Shown here: piece after piece, positions 47,501-64,000 of the stretch
Layout of the letters: each line of letters starts with the position of its first letter
Position numbering within the stretch: the stretch's first letter is position 1
Assembly: GCA_964247055.1 (NCBI GenBank)
Contig: OZ176051.1
Location: 9,858,001 to 9,922,000 of the forward strand
Direction: 5' to 3'
Source of the DNA: Paragordius varius
Lineage: Eukaryota; Nematomorpha
Length of the DNA: 64,000 nt
The notes under the pieces: generated by a model
Told to the model about the DNA's origin: nothing
What the model saw: only the letters and a program-made list of their open reading frames with translations
Database searches by the model: none
Position numbers and translations under genes: made by a program

Positions 47501-50500
47501 TGCTGTACGCCGATGACTTGATCATAACTGCAAAAACAGCACACGCATTGAAAAGTTCATATCTCAAATGGCATTCATGTTTCCAAAAACATAGCCTCAA
47601 AATAAATATAGAAGTTATGATAGGGGATGAAAATATAACTATAAAATATCCCTGCTCTATTTGCCAAGAGGTTAAAACGAATGCCATTTTATCTACATCT
47701 TGTGAGGGTCCACAAAAAACGCTCTAACCTGAAAGAAAAATTAATTGACAATAATTTTAAGTGCCAGAGCTGTATATTGGGGAAACCAAACATCCCTAAA
47801 TTAAGGGAGTTTAGTATAGAAAAATTTCTGGTTCAAAATCGTGAACAATTTCACCTATCTAGGTAATATTAGTAATTATAAGGAAGCTCAAACAACCATA
47901 TCACATAGCAAACTCGGCTGGGCAAAATTAAACCGACTCAAATATGTATTAACACCTAAAGACATAACTGTAAATATAAAAACAAAATGTATAAAGTGGG
48001 TGTCCGCCCTACCCTTACCTATGACTGAGAAATTTGGGTAATCACAAAAACATAAGAATCGAGATTAAAAAGAACGGAAGACAAAATGCTAAAATATATG
48101 ATGATAAATACTACCATAAATGAACTAGAACCAATAACGGCTTTCATCAAAAATCGATTCATTACTTCGGCCACGTGGACAGATATAGTTTTTACATCTG
48201 CTAAAAAGATTCTTGATTTGATCCCTACCCCCAACCGAAAAGGGTGGCCTAAAACAACTTGGAAAATCATAGAACAAAATTTAAAATCCCTAAACATACC
48301 TCGAAACGCAACAAAGGATAGAAATATATATCGTAAATTAATCCATGAATTCCAGTATCTGGGCCGAACCAATAATACCTATATATATATCCTTTGATGG
48401 GGCTTAATTATAAATACAAAAACTTCGTGTATTAAACGACAAACCAAAACTCTGCTCGTTATTTATTATTTGCACGAACGCTATCATAGGTTTTATTTTA
48501 AATTGAGATTTATAATCAATATAATGAAGGTCAAACCACAGAAAGAGAACAAAACTTGAAAAGGGTGGTGTATAATTGGAAGTTAAATCAATTATAAAAA
48601 AATGGAATAAAAACCAAATAAACCCAAGTTCCAAGACACAAAATTTTTTAATAAAGTTATAAAAACGGATGCGGTTGCTTGCGTTTATTGCTTTGAAGAA
48701 AAAAATAAAAAGAGAGCGATTTGGTTCAAAATCAAAAATCTATCTGTATGTTGACTAAATTTGGGTACATAAAGCTTACCTTATTTCTAAAAAACAACCT
48801 AGTTATATTAATAATATATCGGATACAAAGGTTGTTTATTTATAAGTAAAAAATATATTATAAATACAAATCGTAAAATCTAAAAAAACTAACTATTTAT
48901 TCTATAAAGAATGATAATTTTTAAACAATAATTATTTTAAGTTACAAATTAAGAAATAATAATTATTGGTTACCAATTAAAATCCTTATATTAAATATGT
49001 CAGTGTTAGGGTTAATATTAGTTACCGTATTAAAGGAAGATAAAGCACCATCAAGCAGCGAAGAATCCGAATTTTTCATCAAATTATTTTTGTAGCTATA
49101 TAAAAAAATTAATAAAATAGTTTTTAAAACAATTAACTTATAAGTTATATATGATTTATATTGATAAAATATAGTAATTTTGTATAAATTTTGGCATAAA
49201 AAGTTTCTCGACTAACGAGATAAAATCTATAAAATAATCACATAACAAATAAATAGGAAAACTTGGGGTTAAACATATCAAATATTTTTAAAAACTATCA
49301 ATTTTTCATTTGTTAATTAAATAAGCAATAAAGACCCACGGATACCTCCCCCTGGGAATGGCTAAATTACAATTTTTATATTAACAGAAGAGGCCAACGT
49401 AGAAATTAAACATTCATAAGTATGACCGGTTATAAACGCAACACCCTTAATTTAACTATATTTTTATTTAAAAATAAATTTAAATAAGCAATACTTTGTG
49501 CCCTGATAGTCGGATTCATTGGAGTATGTTGTTGAAGATTGATTAAATGAGCCATTAAATGATGAGGAACCATATCCCACAAATTTATCATTTCTAATTA
49601 TAATATAGCATGAGATATATTTTTTTGTGGTGGAAATTAATATTTAAACATATTGGTTATTGTAAATTTATGCACAATCAAAAATTTATCCACTACTATC
49701 TGCAAGTTAATTACATTGTGTGTAAAAAACCAATTGAAAACGGGAAAAATTTCCTGACTTTTAATCAGCTATGTTTTAGTCTGTGTAATAACCATAATGA
49801 CATTGATAAAGGTATTGAGGGTGAAATTTTATATAAAATAGTTTTCACCTTTTAACAAGTGCGGATAATTAAATTATAAAAAATTAAAATGATAAGTTTC
49901 GATCAGATATATTGTTAAATTTAAAAACGAGATACTAGCCAAAAAAATTAGAGACGAAAACCATTAAAGACAAAAAAGAAAATGTTAGAGAAAACAAAAA
50001 GTTAAAAAACAAGTATTATATTTAAAAAACAAATAATTTTAAAGAATTATAAATTTTTGTATACAAATTGTTTGATGCAAAATGATCGGTAGAATTGTGG
50101 GAAAATATTTTAGATTTGGTATTTTTTAGGCGATTTTTTGACTCTTCAATATTCCATTCTTCCCCTTTAGCCAGAGTCGCAATCTACAATAATAAATTAC
50201 TTAACCTTATCCCTATATATTGCGGCTGATTGTGTGTTATATTTTTCATGTAAAGACATGGAATTCTTAAAATCAGGTTGATTTTCCAAAAATTGACGAA
50301 AGCGTTCGTTTCCACCTGCTTTCATTTTTTCTAATTCAATATCTTTCCATTTATCCATAGTTACTGATCTTACAAAACTGAACATTAAATTAATAATAAA
50401 CCTTAAGTGAACGCCTAACCCACGATGCTTTCCTGAGCATTCTAAGCAAATCCATATACCGTATGTAACGCTTACCCATTGAGGGTTTCTGGTTTCACAC

Positions 50501-50593
50501 TCAAAACATTTCTACAATTAATAAGTATTTTACATTATTTTCATATTTTAGCCTTAAATCCTTTAAGACCCGTTGAGTTCTTGGACTTGCCAT
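40132..50593 (-). CDS. ARFGAP1: ARFGAP1, GTPase-activating protein for ARF1
   Basis: Ten exons: 50534-50593, 50402-50511, 50206-50377, 50065-50183, 49495-49593, 49026-49095, 44592-44786, 41469-41647, 40619-40864, 40132-40279; 1,398 nt, 465 residues. It starts [20 protein letters not shown], almost as human ARFGAP1. The ArfGAP zinc finger is [11 protein letters not shown]...[17 protein letters not shown] followed by [11 protein letters not shown], with the four cysteines and catalytic arginine (HRGLG). Next come [12 protein letters not shown], then amphipathic ALPS-like segments ([37 protein letters not shown]), low-complexity acidic and basic stretches and a terminal SSWDEW. The protein triggers GTP hydrolysis on ARF1 at curved Golgi membranes, uncoating COPI vesicles. 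Introns 1-3 are 22, 24 and 22 nt; introns 6 and 7 (4.2 and 2.9 kb) contain LINEs; intron 8 contains MITE copy 4. Confidence 0.96.
40988..41237. mobile_element. MITE copy 4, decayed termini
   Basis: Shows the same subterminal units (CAATTCAAATTCACCCT at the left; GGGTGAATTTGAATTGTTTA at the right) and interior as copy 3, but lacks the ACCATTTACA outer termini. The oldest-looking of the four. Located in the ARFGAP1 intron between the exons at 40619-40864 and 41469-41647. Confidence 0.7.
41815..44470 (+). mobile_element. LINE copy with inverted 5' part (twin-priming structure)
   Basis: The plus part, about 42260-44470, carries the ORF2 middle and end: [20 protein letters not shown], then [32 protein letters not shown] (motif A), [18 protein letters not shown] (motif B), MLFADDLVI (motif C), a C..C finger and a GHTQRRD...RTKGRP tail, with several stops and frame changes. 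Just upstream, 41815-42250 is the same element in reverse: minus strand [20 protein letters not shown] and [16 protein letters not shown] are the endonuclease C-terminus. About 160 bp (41815-41992 versus 42269-42440) are present in both, in opposite orientation. Lies in ARFGAP1 intron 7. Confidence 0.82.
44525..44565. repeat. (TA)n microsatellite
   Basis: About 40 bases of TA, between the LINE tail and the ARFGAP1 exon at 44592 (its donor is 26 bp away). Confidence 0.9.
44965..46815 (-). mobile_element. LINE, 5'-truncated, with intact 610-codon reverse transcriptase frame
   Basis: Minus-strand frame 46807-44975 is unbroken for 610 codons. Residues about 80-150: [17 protein letters not shown] and [10 protein letters not shown]; motif [14 protein letters not shown] (~214-226); motif [19 protein letters not shown] (~272-289); motif C YADD (~305-308); a PHD-like finger C..C-C..C-H..C-C..C at ~359-402; then [21 protein letters not shown] and [15 protein letters not shown]...RGRP. 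The endonuclease is missing, so the copy is truncated at about 46815. The clean frame implies recent insertion. It is the youngest of three copies of one family in ARFGAP1 introns 6-7. Confidence 0.92.
46915..48400 (+). mobile_element. LINE copy with inverted 5' part, second example
   Basis: Plus part from about 47476 to 48400: [89 protein letters not shown]. Reverse part 46915-47460 on the minus strand: [50 protein letters not shown] and [17 protein letters not shown]. The YADD-to-LKI segment is in both parts, inverted, about 115 bp. Same family as 44965-46815 but more decayed. Confidence 0.8.
48401..49025. other. Rest of ARFGAP1 intron 6
   Basis: AT-rich, nothing recognised. Confidence 0.5.
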
Positions 50594-50839
50594 AAAATGC
50601 AAGTTGACACGCTGATTAAAATCAAGGTGTATCAATACACCCACAAAAACATCTATATCAATGTTTTTTACATAAAGTATTATTTAAATTTTTAGAAACT
50701 ATTTTTAATTTTATGGCCGATTGATTGAAATAATATATATATAAAGTATATAATATTTGTGTAAAATTATAATTAATTGATACTTGTTTTTTTGGGGTAA
50801 TTAAGAAAGCGATTTTGATTTTAGGGATAGTATCGATTT

Positions 50840-53800
50840 ACAATTTGATTATATTAAGGTAAAAAGATGAATTAAATTCTTTCTTACTCTCTTAAAAGCA
50901 TTATGAAATTTTTTAAAAATAAGTAAAATTGTAAAAAATCCTCCTCTCAAACTTTTTTGCGGCCATTTTTTATATTTTTTCATCGCTAATGTAACAGGCA
51001 AGGAAATGTAAAGAATTGACACTTGGATACCCATTAATTTTCCTTCGATTCAAAATGGGCTCATACCCCAGGCTTGTTTGAAAAAAATATTTCAAAAAAT
51101 ATGGAGGGAGTTGAAACCATGGCAAAAGTTGGCACTTCGATTAAATTGGGTAATACCCCAGACAAAATTTAAAATGGTTTTAAAAACTACTGTTAGAAAT
51201 TCCAATTTGAATTTATGCTTTTATTCTAATATAAATTATATAACCAAAATTAATAAAATTTAGTTTAAATAACAAGTTCCGTTATCAAACTTTAACGCCA
51301 TTTTTACAAAATATCTTGTTTATTTTTTTAGGGTTATATTTGGGTTTACCTTTTTGTTAAAATCATATTTAACAATATTATAAACAAAAACAGTCGTATA
51401 TTTTGAATTATTATTATTATTATTATTATATTGAGCTCATGCACACATGTCATGTTAGCTAAATTTTTACCTTTTTTTACCTCTGAATAAATAATATCAA
51501 GTATTTTTAAATAATTTTTTATATTTCGGTTCTCTAATGCTATATAAGCGCAAACTTTTGCCATGGTTTTAATTCATTATATAATTTTATAATATTTAAT
51601 TTATTAAACAGACCTGAGGTAACCGATTACCCCAATTTGAATAGAAGGATTGAAAATGTGTTGTATTTGAGTGTTAATTTCAATGTGATTTTAATAAGTA
51701 CACTTAATTTTAGGCTTAACAATAAACATGATATTTTGCAAAAATGTTATAAAAAAGTGGTTAAATAGTTTGCGGAGCTTTTTTTCCTAAAACTAGATTT
51801 ATAGATATTTTGGTTTATTGTATAATTTTATTTAGGATAGAATTGGAACCGCTTCTTACAGTATTTTTATAAATACCAACCTAAATATTGTTTGAGGTTT
51901 TTAAATACCTAATTATATCGAAGTGTTAACTTTCAAAAGATTTCTTTGATATTGATCAGATGTTCGCTTCAATCATGTGAGCTGTCTCAATTTAGACTTG
52001 GAAATCACAAAACTGTTAAAAATATAAACTTTATTTATATATATGACAAGAATGTTTTTAAATTTAACTAATATTCTGTTAAAACTTTAGTTTATTTACA
52101 AAATTTTGGATTAAATAACCCTAAAAAATAATTAAGACAAAACAGTGAAAATGTTATAACGAATTAAATGTATTCTTTTTAAAAAAGAACGCCGCCATAT
52201 TTACTTTAATTTTTTTTAATTCACGGACAACTAAATGTATATTATGAAATTAAAGCAATTAGGCATCATTTTACTAGCAAATTGATATTTATTGATTTTA
52301 GCTTTTTGCTCATTTGTGTTTTGGAGCTGTCTTAAGACTCTGATATTACAAAACTGTAATAGTAAAGTTGAGAGAATTACGCATTGTATTTATGAAATTT
52401 ATTAAAAAAATTAAGCTGAAATGCGTACAAATATAAAAAATTATTTTTTATATTTGTACGCATTTCAGCTTAATTTTTTTAATAAAACTGTAATAGGTTA
52501 TTCTGTCTAAGAAGTGAAAATCCTATATGTCATCGCGAATAAAAAATTAAAAATCATTAATTGGTACAAGGTTAAATAAACATGGTGATATAATATGATA
52601 TTTTAATAAAATATATTAAATATAATTAATATGATTTTGTGATGACCAATACATCTCTTAAACACTTCGATACAAATTGGGGTATCTAAATACCCCAGCC
52701 TAAATTTTAATTAATATTTTTAATAAACTACTGAAGGAAACGGTCCCAATTTTGAATTTATGCTTCTCCCATAAAAAATTATATAAATATGTACAAAATA
52801 TAATTTTGTTTTGAAAAAAATGTTCCATGTATATATCGACGCCATTTATTATATAAATTTTTTGCAAAATATCGTCTTTATTTAATTTTAAGGTTAAAAT
52901 TTAAGCTAATTTTTAAATTAAATTGCATCTAACATTGAGAGAAATAGCAAAAGCGCTTTATTTTGGATTATTTTTTTAATTTTACTAATTTACACATGTC
53001 ACGTTGACGGAAATTTTACCTTTCGGTTTTAGCTTAAAATAGGTAATATCAAGTATTTTTGAATAAATTTTTCATATATTTCGGTTAATTAATGTTATAT
53101 AAGTGCAAAATTTTGCCATGGTTACTTTATAAAGTATTTGATTTTAAACAAGCTTGGGGTATCCAATTACCCCAATTTGAATCGAAGGACTAAAATGAGT
53201 GTGTTGTATCCAAGTGTTAAAGCTAATTATATTTAATTTACAAACATTGATAGAAATAGAAAGTGTTTTATTTAGCATTATTTTTAATTTTACCATTGCA
53301 CACATGTAACGTTGATTAAATCTTTACCTTTCGGTTTTAGATTAAAATAAATATCAAGTATTTTTGAATAAACTTTTTTATATATTTCGGTTTATTAACA
53401 CTTGGATACAACACACTCATTTTAGTCCTTCGATTCAAATTGGGGTAGTTGGATACCCCAGGCCTGTTGAAAATCAAATACTTTAAAAAGTATGGAAGCA
53501 ATCGAAACCATGGCAAAATTTGCACTTATATAACATTAATAAACCGAAATATATAAAAAATTATATTCAAAAATACTTGATATTACTTATTTTGAGCTAA
53601 AACTGAAAGGTAAAAATTTAGTCAACGTGACATGTGTCAAATTGTAAAATTAAAAAATAATACAAAATAAACCGCTTTTTCTATTTCTATCAATGTTAGA
53701 TGTAATTTATATAAAAAATAAGCTTTAGTTTTACCCTTAAAATTAAATGAAGACCATATTTTGCAAAATTTTTGTAAAATAAAAATGGCGTCGAAGTAGT

Positions 53801-54115
53801 TTGAGATGGAAATTTTTTTTTCAAAACAAAATTTTATCAAGATATTTTGGCATATTTATATAATATTTATCAGAATAGAAGCATAAATTTTAATTGGGAC
53901 CGTTTCCTTCAGTAGTTTTTTAAAAATTCTAACTTAAATTTAGTCTGGGGTATTTAGATACCCCAATTTGAATCAAAGTGTTAATGTTTTATAAGGGCAA
54001 ATTTTTGACATGGTTTCGATTCCTTCCATAATTTTAAAGAATTTAATTTTAAAAAGGCTACCCCAATATGATTCGAAGGACGAAAATGAATGTGTTGTAT
54101 CCAAGTGTTAAACTC
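50840..54115. repeat. Cluster of a terminal-inverted-repeat element family
   Basis: At least four full or partial copies of one element of about 560-590 bp whose ends read TTAACACTTGGATACAACAC and TTAACACTTCGATACAAATT-like, with inner GGGGTATCTAAATACCCC hairpins and a CCATGGTT segment. Copies: about 51145-51690 (+), 51760-51935 (partial, -), 52660-53220 (+), 53221-53395 (partial, middle only), 53396-53990 (-), with more fragments at 51010-51140 and 53990-54110. The 52660-53220 and 53396-53990 copies make a large inverted repeat. Ends are bordered by TTAA. No transposase is seen. It fills the 3.6-kb gap between divergent ARFGAP1 and CRIPT. Confidence 0.75.
52401..52483. repeat. 83-bp perfect palindrome
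   Basis: Arms 52401-52440 and 52444-52483 are exact reverse complements over 40 bp (left arm contains AAGCTGAAATGCGTACAAAT), separated by 3 nt (TTA). AAAACTGTAATAG stands on both sides (from about 52351 and 52485). Confidence 0.95.
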
Positions 54116-54181
54116 CTATTGCCATTTCATAGTATTTCATTTTTAAAATCCTCTTGTATGCATGAATGAAATTTATGTACA

Positions 54182-54527
54182 ATGGTTTGCGATAAGTGTC
54201 AGAAAAAGTTAGGTAAAGTAATTATTCCTGATCCTTGGAAGTCTGGAGCAAGAAATACAACAGGTTTTTGATTATTAATCTTTTAGAAGGTGGAAGGATA
54301 ATAGGGGAAAATAAACTTTTGACCCAGAAAAAAGCCAAATTTAATCCATATCAAAAAACATTCGAAAGATGTAGGATATGTAAAACAAGCGTTCATCAAC
54401 CACAATCTCGTTATTGTCAAGGTATATTCATATTTAATAATTAGAATGTTGTTACAAAAAAGGCATTTGCGCTATATGTGGTACCAAGATTATGGAATTA
54501 AAAAATTACATGCAGTCCACTGTTTGA
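54182..54527 (+). CDS. CRIPT: CRIPT, cysteine-rich PDZ-binding / minor-spliceosome protein
   Basis: Three exons, 54182-54263, 54287-54421, 54445-54527, separated by two 23-nt introns; 99 residues (human 101). Reads MVCDKCQKKLGKVIIPDPWK, SGARNTTEGG, NKLLTQKKAKFNPYQKTFER, CRICKTSVHQPQSRYCQECC, YKKGICAICGTKIMELKNY and ends QSTV. All CxxC pairs of the family are present, and the C-terminal S/T-x-V PDZ ligand is kept. CRIPT binds PSD-95-type PDZ domains in animals and is a component of the minor spliceosome in recent work. It ends 35 bp from the NVL stop, on the opposite strand. An AATAAA lies at about 54544-54549, inside that gap. Confidence 0.97.
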
Positions 54528-54562
54528 AATTGTAATATATAAAAATAAATGATAATATTTAT
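54528..54562. terminator. 35-bp tail-to-tail gap with poly(A) signals for both genes
   Basis: Between the CRIPT stop (+) and the NVL stop (-). The plus strand has AATAAA at about 54544; on the minus strand AATAAA overlaps the NVL stop codon region (54558-54563). The two 3' UTRs must overlap. Confidence 0.5.
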
Positions 54563-61712
<7,150 letters not shown>

Positions 61713-61740
61713 GTGCGCACCTAACGAGAAATGTACACTC

Positions 61741-62726
61741 TGATAAAATTAAACGGGCAGGCAAAACTAAAAGTGACACAATCGTATAAAATTACAATGA
61801 GAGATTCTCTAAAAATGTATCCATGATACTTTTATCTAAACCCCTAGTAGCAAATATTTATGGTGCTACATATCAGAAAATTGTAAAATATGCATGCATT
61901 TCGTTGAGTGATTACCTTCATTCCAATAAATATCTACAATAAAAATTTATTACCGAAAAATATAATATATTTAAAAATTAAATTAGCGAGATTAAAGCAA
62001 GTTTTACTGTACTCAAAGCATGGTTAAAGCGGTTTTAAGACCTTTAGATGTTATATACTTTATCTATAAATGGGATATTTTCTCTCAAATATGTTTTAAA
62101 CTTCAAGTTTTAAATAATTTATTTAAAGCACAATTTCCATGAAAATTAAATTTGTCGATAAACTACCACAAAATCTTAGGAGCAATGTTTAGCATCATCT
62201 TATAGAAAAAGTTGACTTAAATTGTATTTTTAGGGTTTCCATGCTTCAAATTACCATGAAACTCGCTTCACCAAAATTTGTGCCATAAATTAAATTTTTG
62301 ATGTCAAAATAAAAAATATTTTCATTGTGGAATCTTGCCAATTTTATATAATTATAAAAAAACTTGCCTATTTTAGACAGTTTCAAAAATTTGAGATGCA
62401 GCCCGTATGTTAAAATTCTATAAAAATGTTATTAAGTGATATTTTTCGAATGAAAATTAACTTTTCAATTATAAAATATAAATTATGCCATGATAGGGTA
62501 GGGAGCACAGTTACGATTAGCTTAAAAATATTTTTTCAATAGGTTTCGCTTAAATATTATTATAATAAAAAATATGAGAGATCAAATAATTTTTAAAAGA
62601 ATCAGACCAAGGAAAGCGAGAGAATTTGAATGTTATAATTTTTAGACATGGGATAAAGTTATTATGATGAGTTTCAGGTACTAGGCTTTTATTTAAAAAG
62701 AACCTAATTTTTTATGAGGATTGTAA
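61741..62726. other. AT-rich stretch upstream of NVL
   Basis: No gene recognised; missing 5' exons of NVL could lie here. Confidence 0.4.
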
Positions 62727-62875
62727 AAGCTTTGACATTCGCCTGCCCAGTAGAAATGTGATGTTGAAAATTGCGCAGTTTCGGGATACGAACTCTGAAC
62801 CACACACACCGTTTAAATGTCCGTTATATAGATTATATCACTGTGTGCAATAGCTTATGACCAGCGTATTCATTT
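62727..62875 (-). repeat. tRNA-derived SINE, copy B
   Basis: On the minus strand: a tRNA-like head ending GGTTCAGAGTTCGTATCCC, then ACTGCGCAATTTT, then GGGCAGGCGAATGTCAAAGC. The body blocks match the plus-strand copy at 25119-25265 in order. It abuts the left arm of the inverted repeat at 62862. Confidence 0.55.
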
Positions 62876-64000
62876 GCCGTAAAAATTTTTATTTGTTGAC
62901 AACCTAGTTTTTGAAATATTGAGAGAAAATCGGAATCGGGCAAAGTATGAAAAAAGATAATTAAGGATCATTTAAAAAATAATGATAAAATTTGAGATAT
63001 TATGGTTTGTTATCATTTTAAAATATATATTCAATATATATAAAGAAAAACCTATAGTTAGGTTACTAAAATCTCAGCTCAAAAGATAGCGTTTTTCTTT
63101 TAACTTACATGAAAACCAAAAAATTTTAATGAAACTATAATAATAAAATACTAATTTTTAATTAATTACTTCCTAAGCTCCCTATTAAAATCTTAACATT
63201 CATATGTTATTCATAAAAAAAACTTATATATCAAAATAAAACCAAAAATACTTTTTTTTATTTTTGGATTTTTTTTGGTTTATGAGTGTATAAAAAATTT
63301 AAATTGTTTTATATTGGAATCTTTTATGAGTGGTAATTATTAAATATATAATTTATGCAAAATAGAATTTAAAAGTAGTGGAATATCATCCAATAAACCT
63401 AACAAATCTCTGTAACAAGTCTGTTATAAGACAAATTAATTATTGGGATTTGTGCGCATTGTTGGTTGATTTTCCATTTAATCCTATTTTGGGTTATATC
63501 ATTTATAATTCGCCTTCAAGTAAGATTCCAAAATAAAACAGTATAAATATTTTATACCCTCATAAACCAGATGACAAATAAATTTAAAAATAAAAAACAA
63601 TATTTTTTGGTTTTATTTTGATATCTATTTTTTTAGTGGAATATGAATGTTAAGATTTTAATAGTGAGTTTAGCTAGTAAAGAATTAAAAAAATATTTAA
63701 ATATAGTAAAAAAATGTCTTTTGAGTGTGTTAAAAAATGCCATCTTTTGAGCTGATATTTTATAGAAACCCTAACTATAATTTTAGGCTATTTATACATT
63801 GGAAATATATCCTAAAATTATAATAAACCATATAATCTCAAATTTTATCATTCTTTTCTGAATTATCCTTAATTATCCTATTTTCACTTTTTGCCCGATT
63901 TAGATTTTCTCTCAATATTTTAAAAACTAGGTTTTCAACAAATAATAATTTTTGGGGCAAATGAATTCGCTGGTTTTAGGCTATCTCATGAAAAAAAGTA
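62862..64000. mobile_element. Large inverted repeat, right end outside window
   Basis: Left arm about 62862-63290 and right arm about 63545-63985 are inverted copies at roughly 80% identity by eye; for example AGCTCAAAAGATAGCG at 63075 against its complement at about 63740, and TATTGAGAGAAAATC at 62919 against 63906. The outer right arm continues to the window edge. The centre has no coding frame. Probably a foldback-type or TIR element. Confidence 0.7.

Overview
This is a very AT-rich eukaryotic window from an animal-like genome. Conserved genes could be assembled by hand, exon by exon, with splice phases that add up: ARFGAP1, CRIPT, NVL, ARMC1, an SLC1-type (glutamate/neutral amino acid) transporter and a seven-helix receptor of the gustatory-receptor-like type. 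Less certain are a small one-helix protein resembling SMIM4/UQCC5 and a bL20m (MRPL20)-like ribosomal protein. No rRNA, operon or CRISPR array was seen.

The most striking property is the intron size distribution. Eleven introns in five genes are only 21-32 nt long (nine are 22-24 nt), yet the same genes also carry introns of 0.5-4 kb packed with transposons. Extremely short introns are reported for dicyemid mesozoans, so a dicyemid or a similarly reduced parasitic animal is my best guess. This is an inference; a myxozoan or another AT-rich invertebrate is not excluded.

Layout. 1-5.7 kb: AT-rich intergenic DNA with a MITE, a tRNA-like SINE, an unassigned coding-like patch and the bL20m candidate. 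5.7-21.0 kb: SLC1 transporter on the minus strand, its introns and 3' side filled by two hAT transposons, a hAT MITE, a second MITE and LINE debris. 21.7-31.2 kb: eight-exon receptor gene on the minus strand, with a LINE 3' end, two CACTA-like elements, a SINE and a MITE in its introns. 31.2-34.9 kb: hAT remnants. 34.9-38.3 kb: UQCC5-like gene (-) and ARMC1 (+), diverging from a 37-bp gap. 39.2-50.6 kb: ARFGAP1 (-), whose last introns hold three LINE copies. 50.9-54.1 kb: cluster of a terminal-inverted-repeat element plus a perfect 83-bp palindrome. 54.2-61.7 kb: CRIPT (+) and NVL (-), tail to tail 35 bp apart. 62.7-64 kb: SINE and a large inverted repeat running off the window.

The genes do not form one pathway. 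They are housekeeping functions (COPI vesicle GTPase control, minor spliceosome/scaffold factor, ribosome biogenesis ATPase, mitochondrial proteins) beside two membrane proteins in tandem (receptor, then transporter). Their common theme is gene architecture: tiny introns, tight gene pairs, and transposons confined to a minority of expanded introns and spacers.
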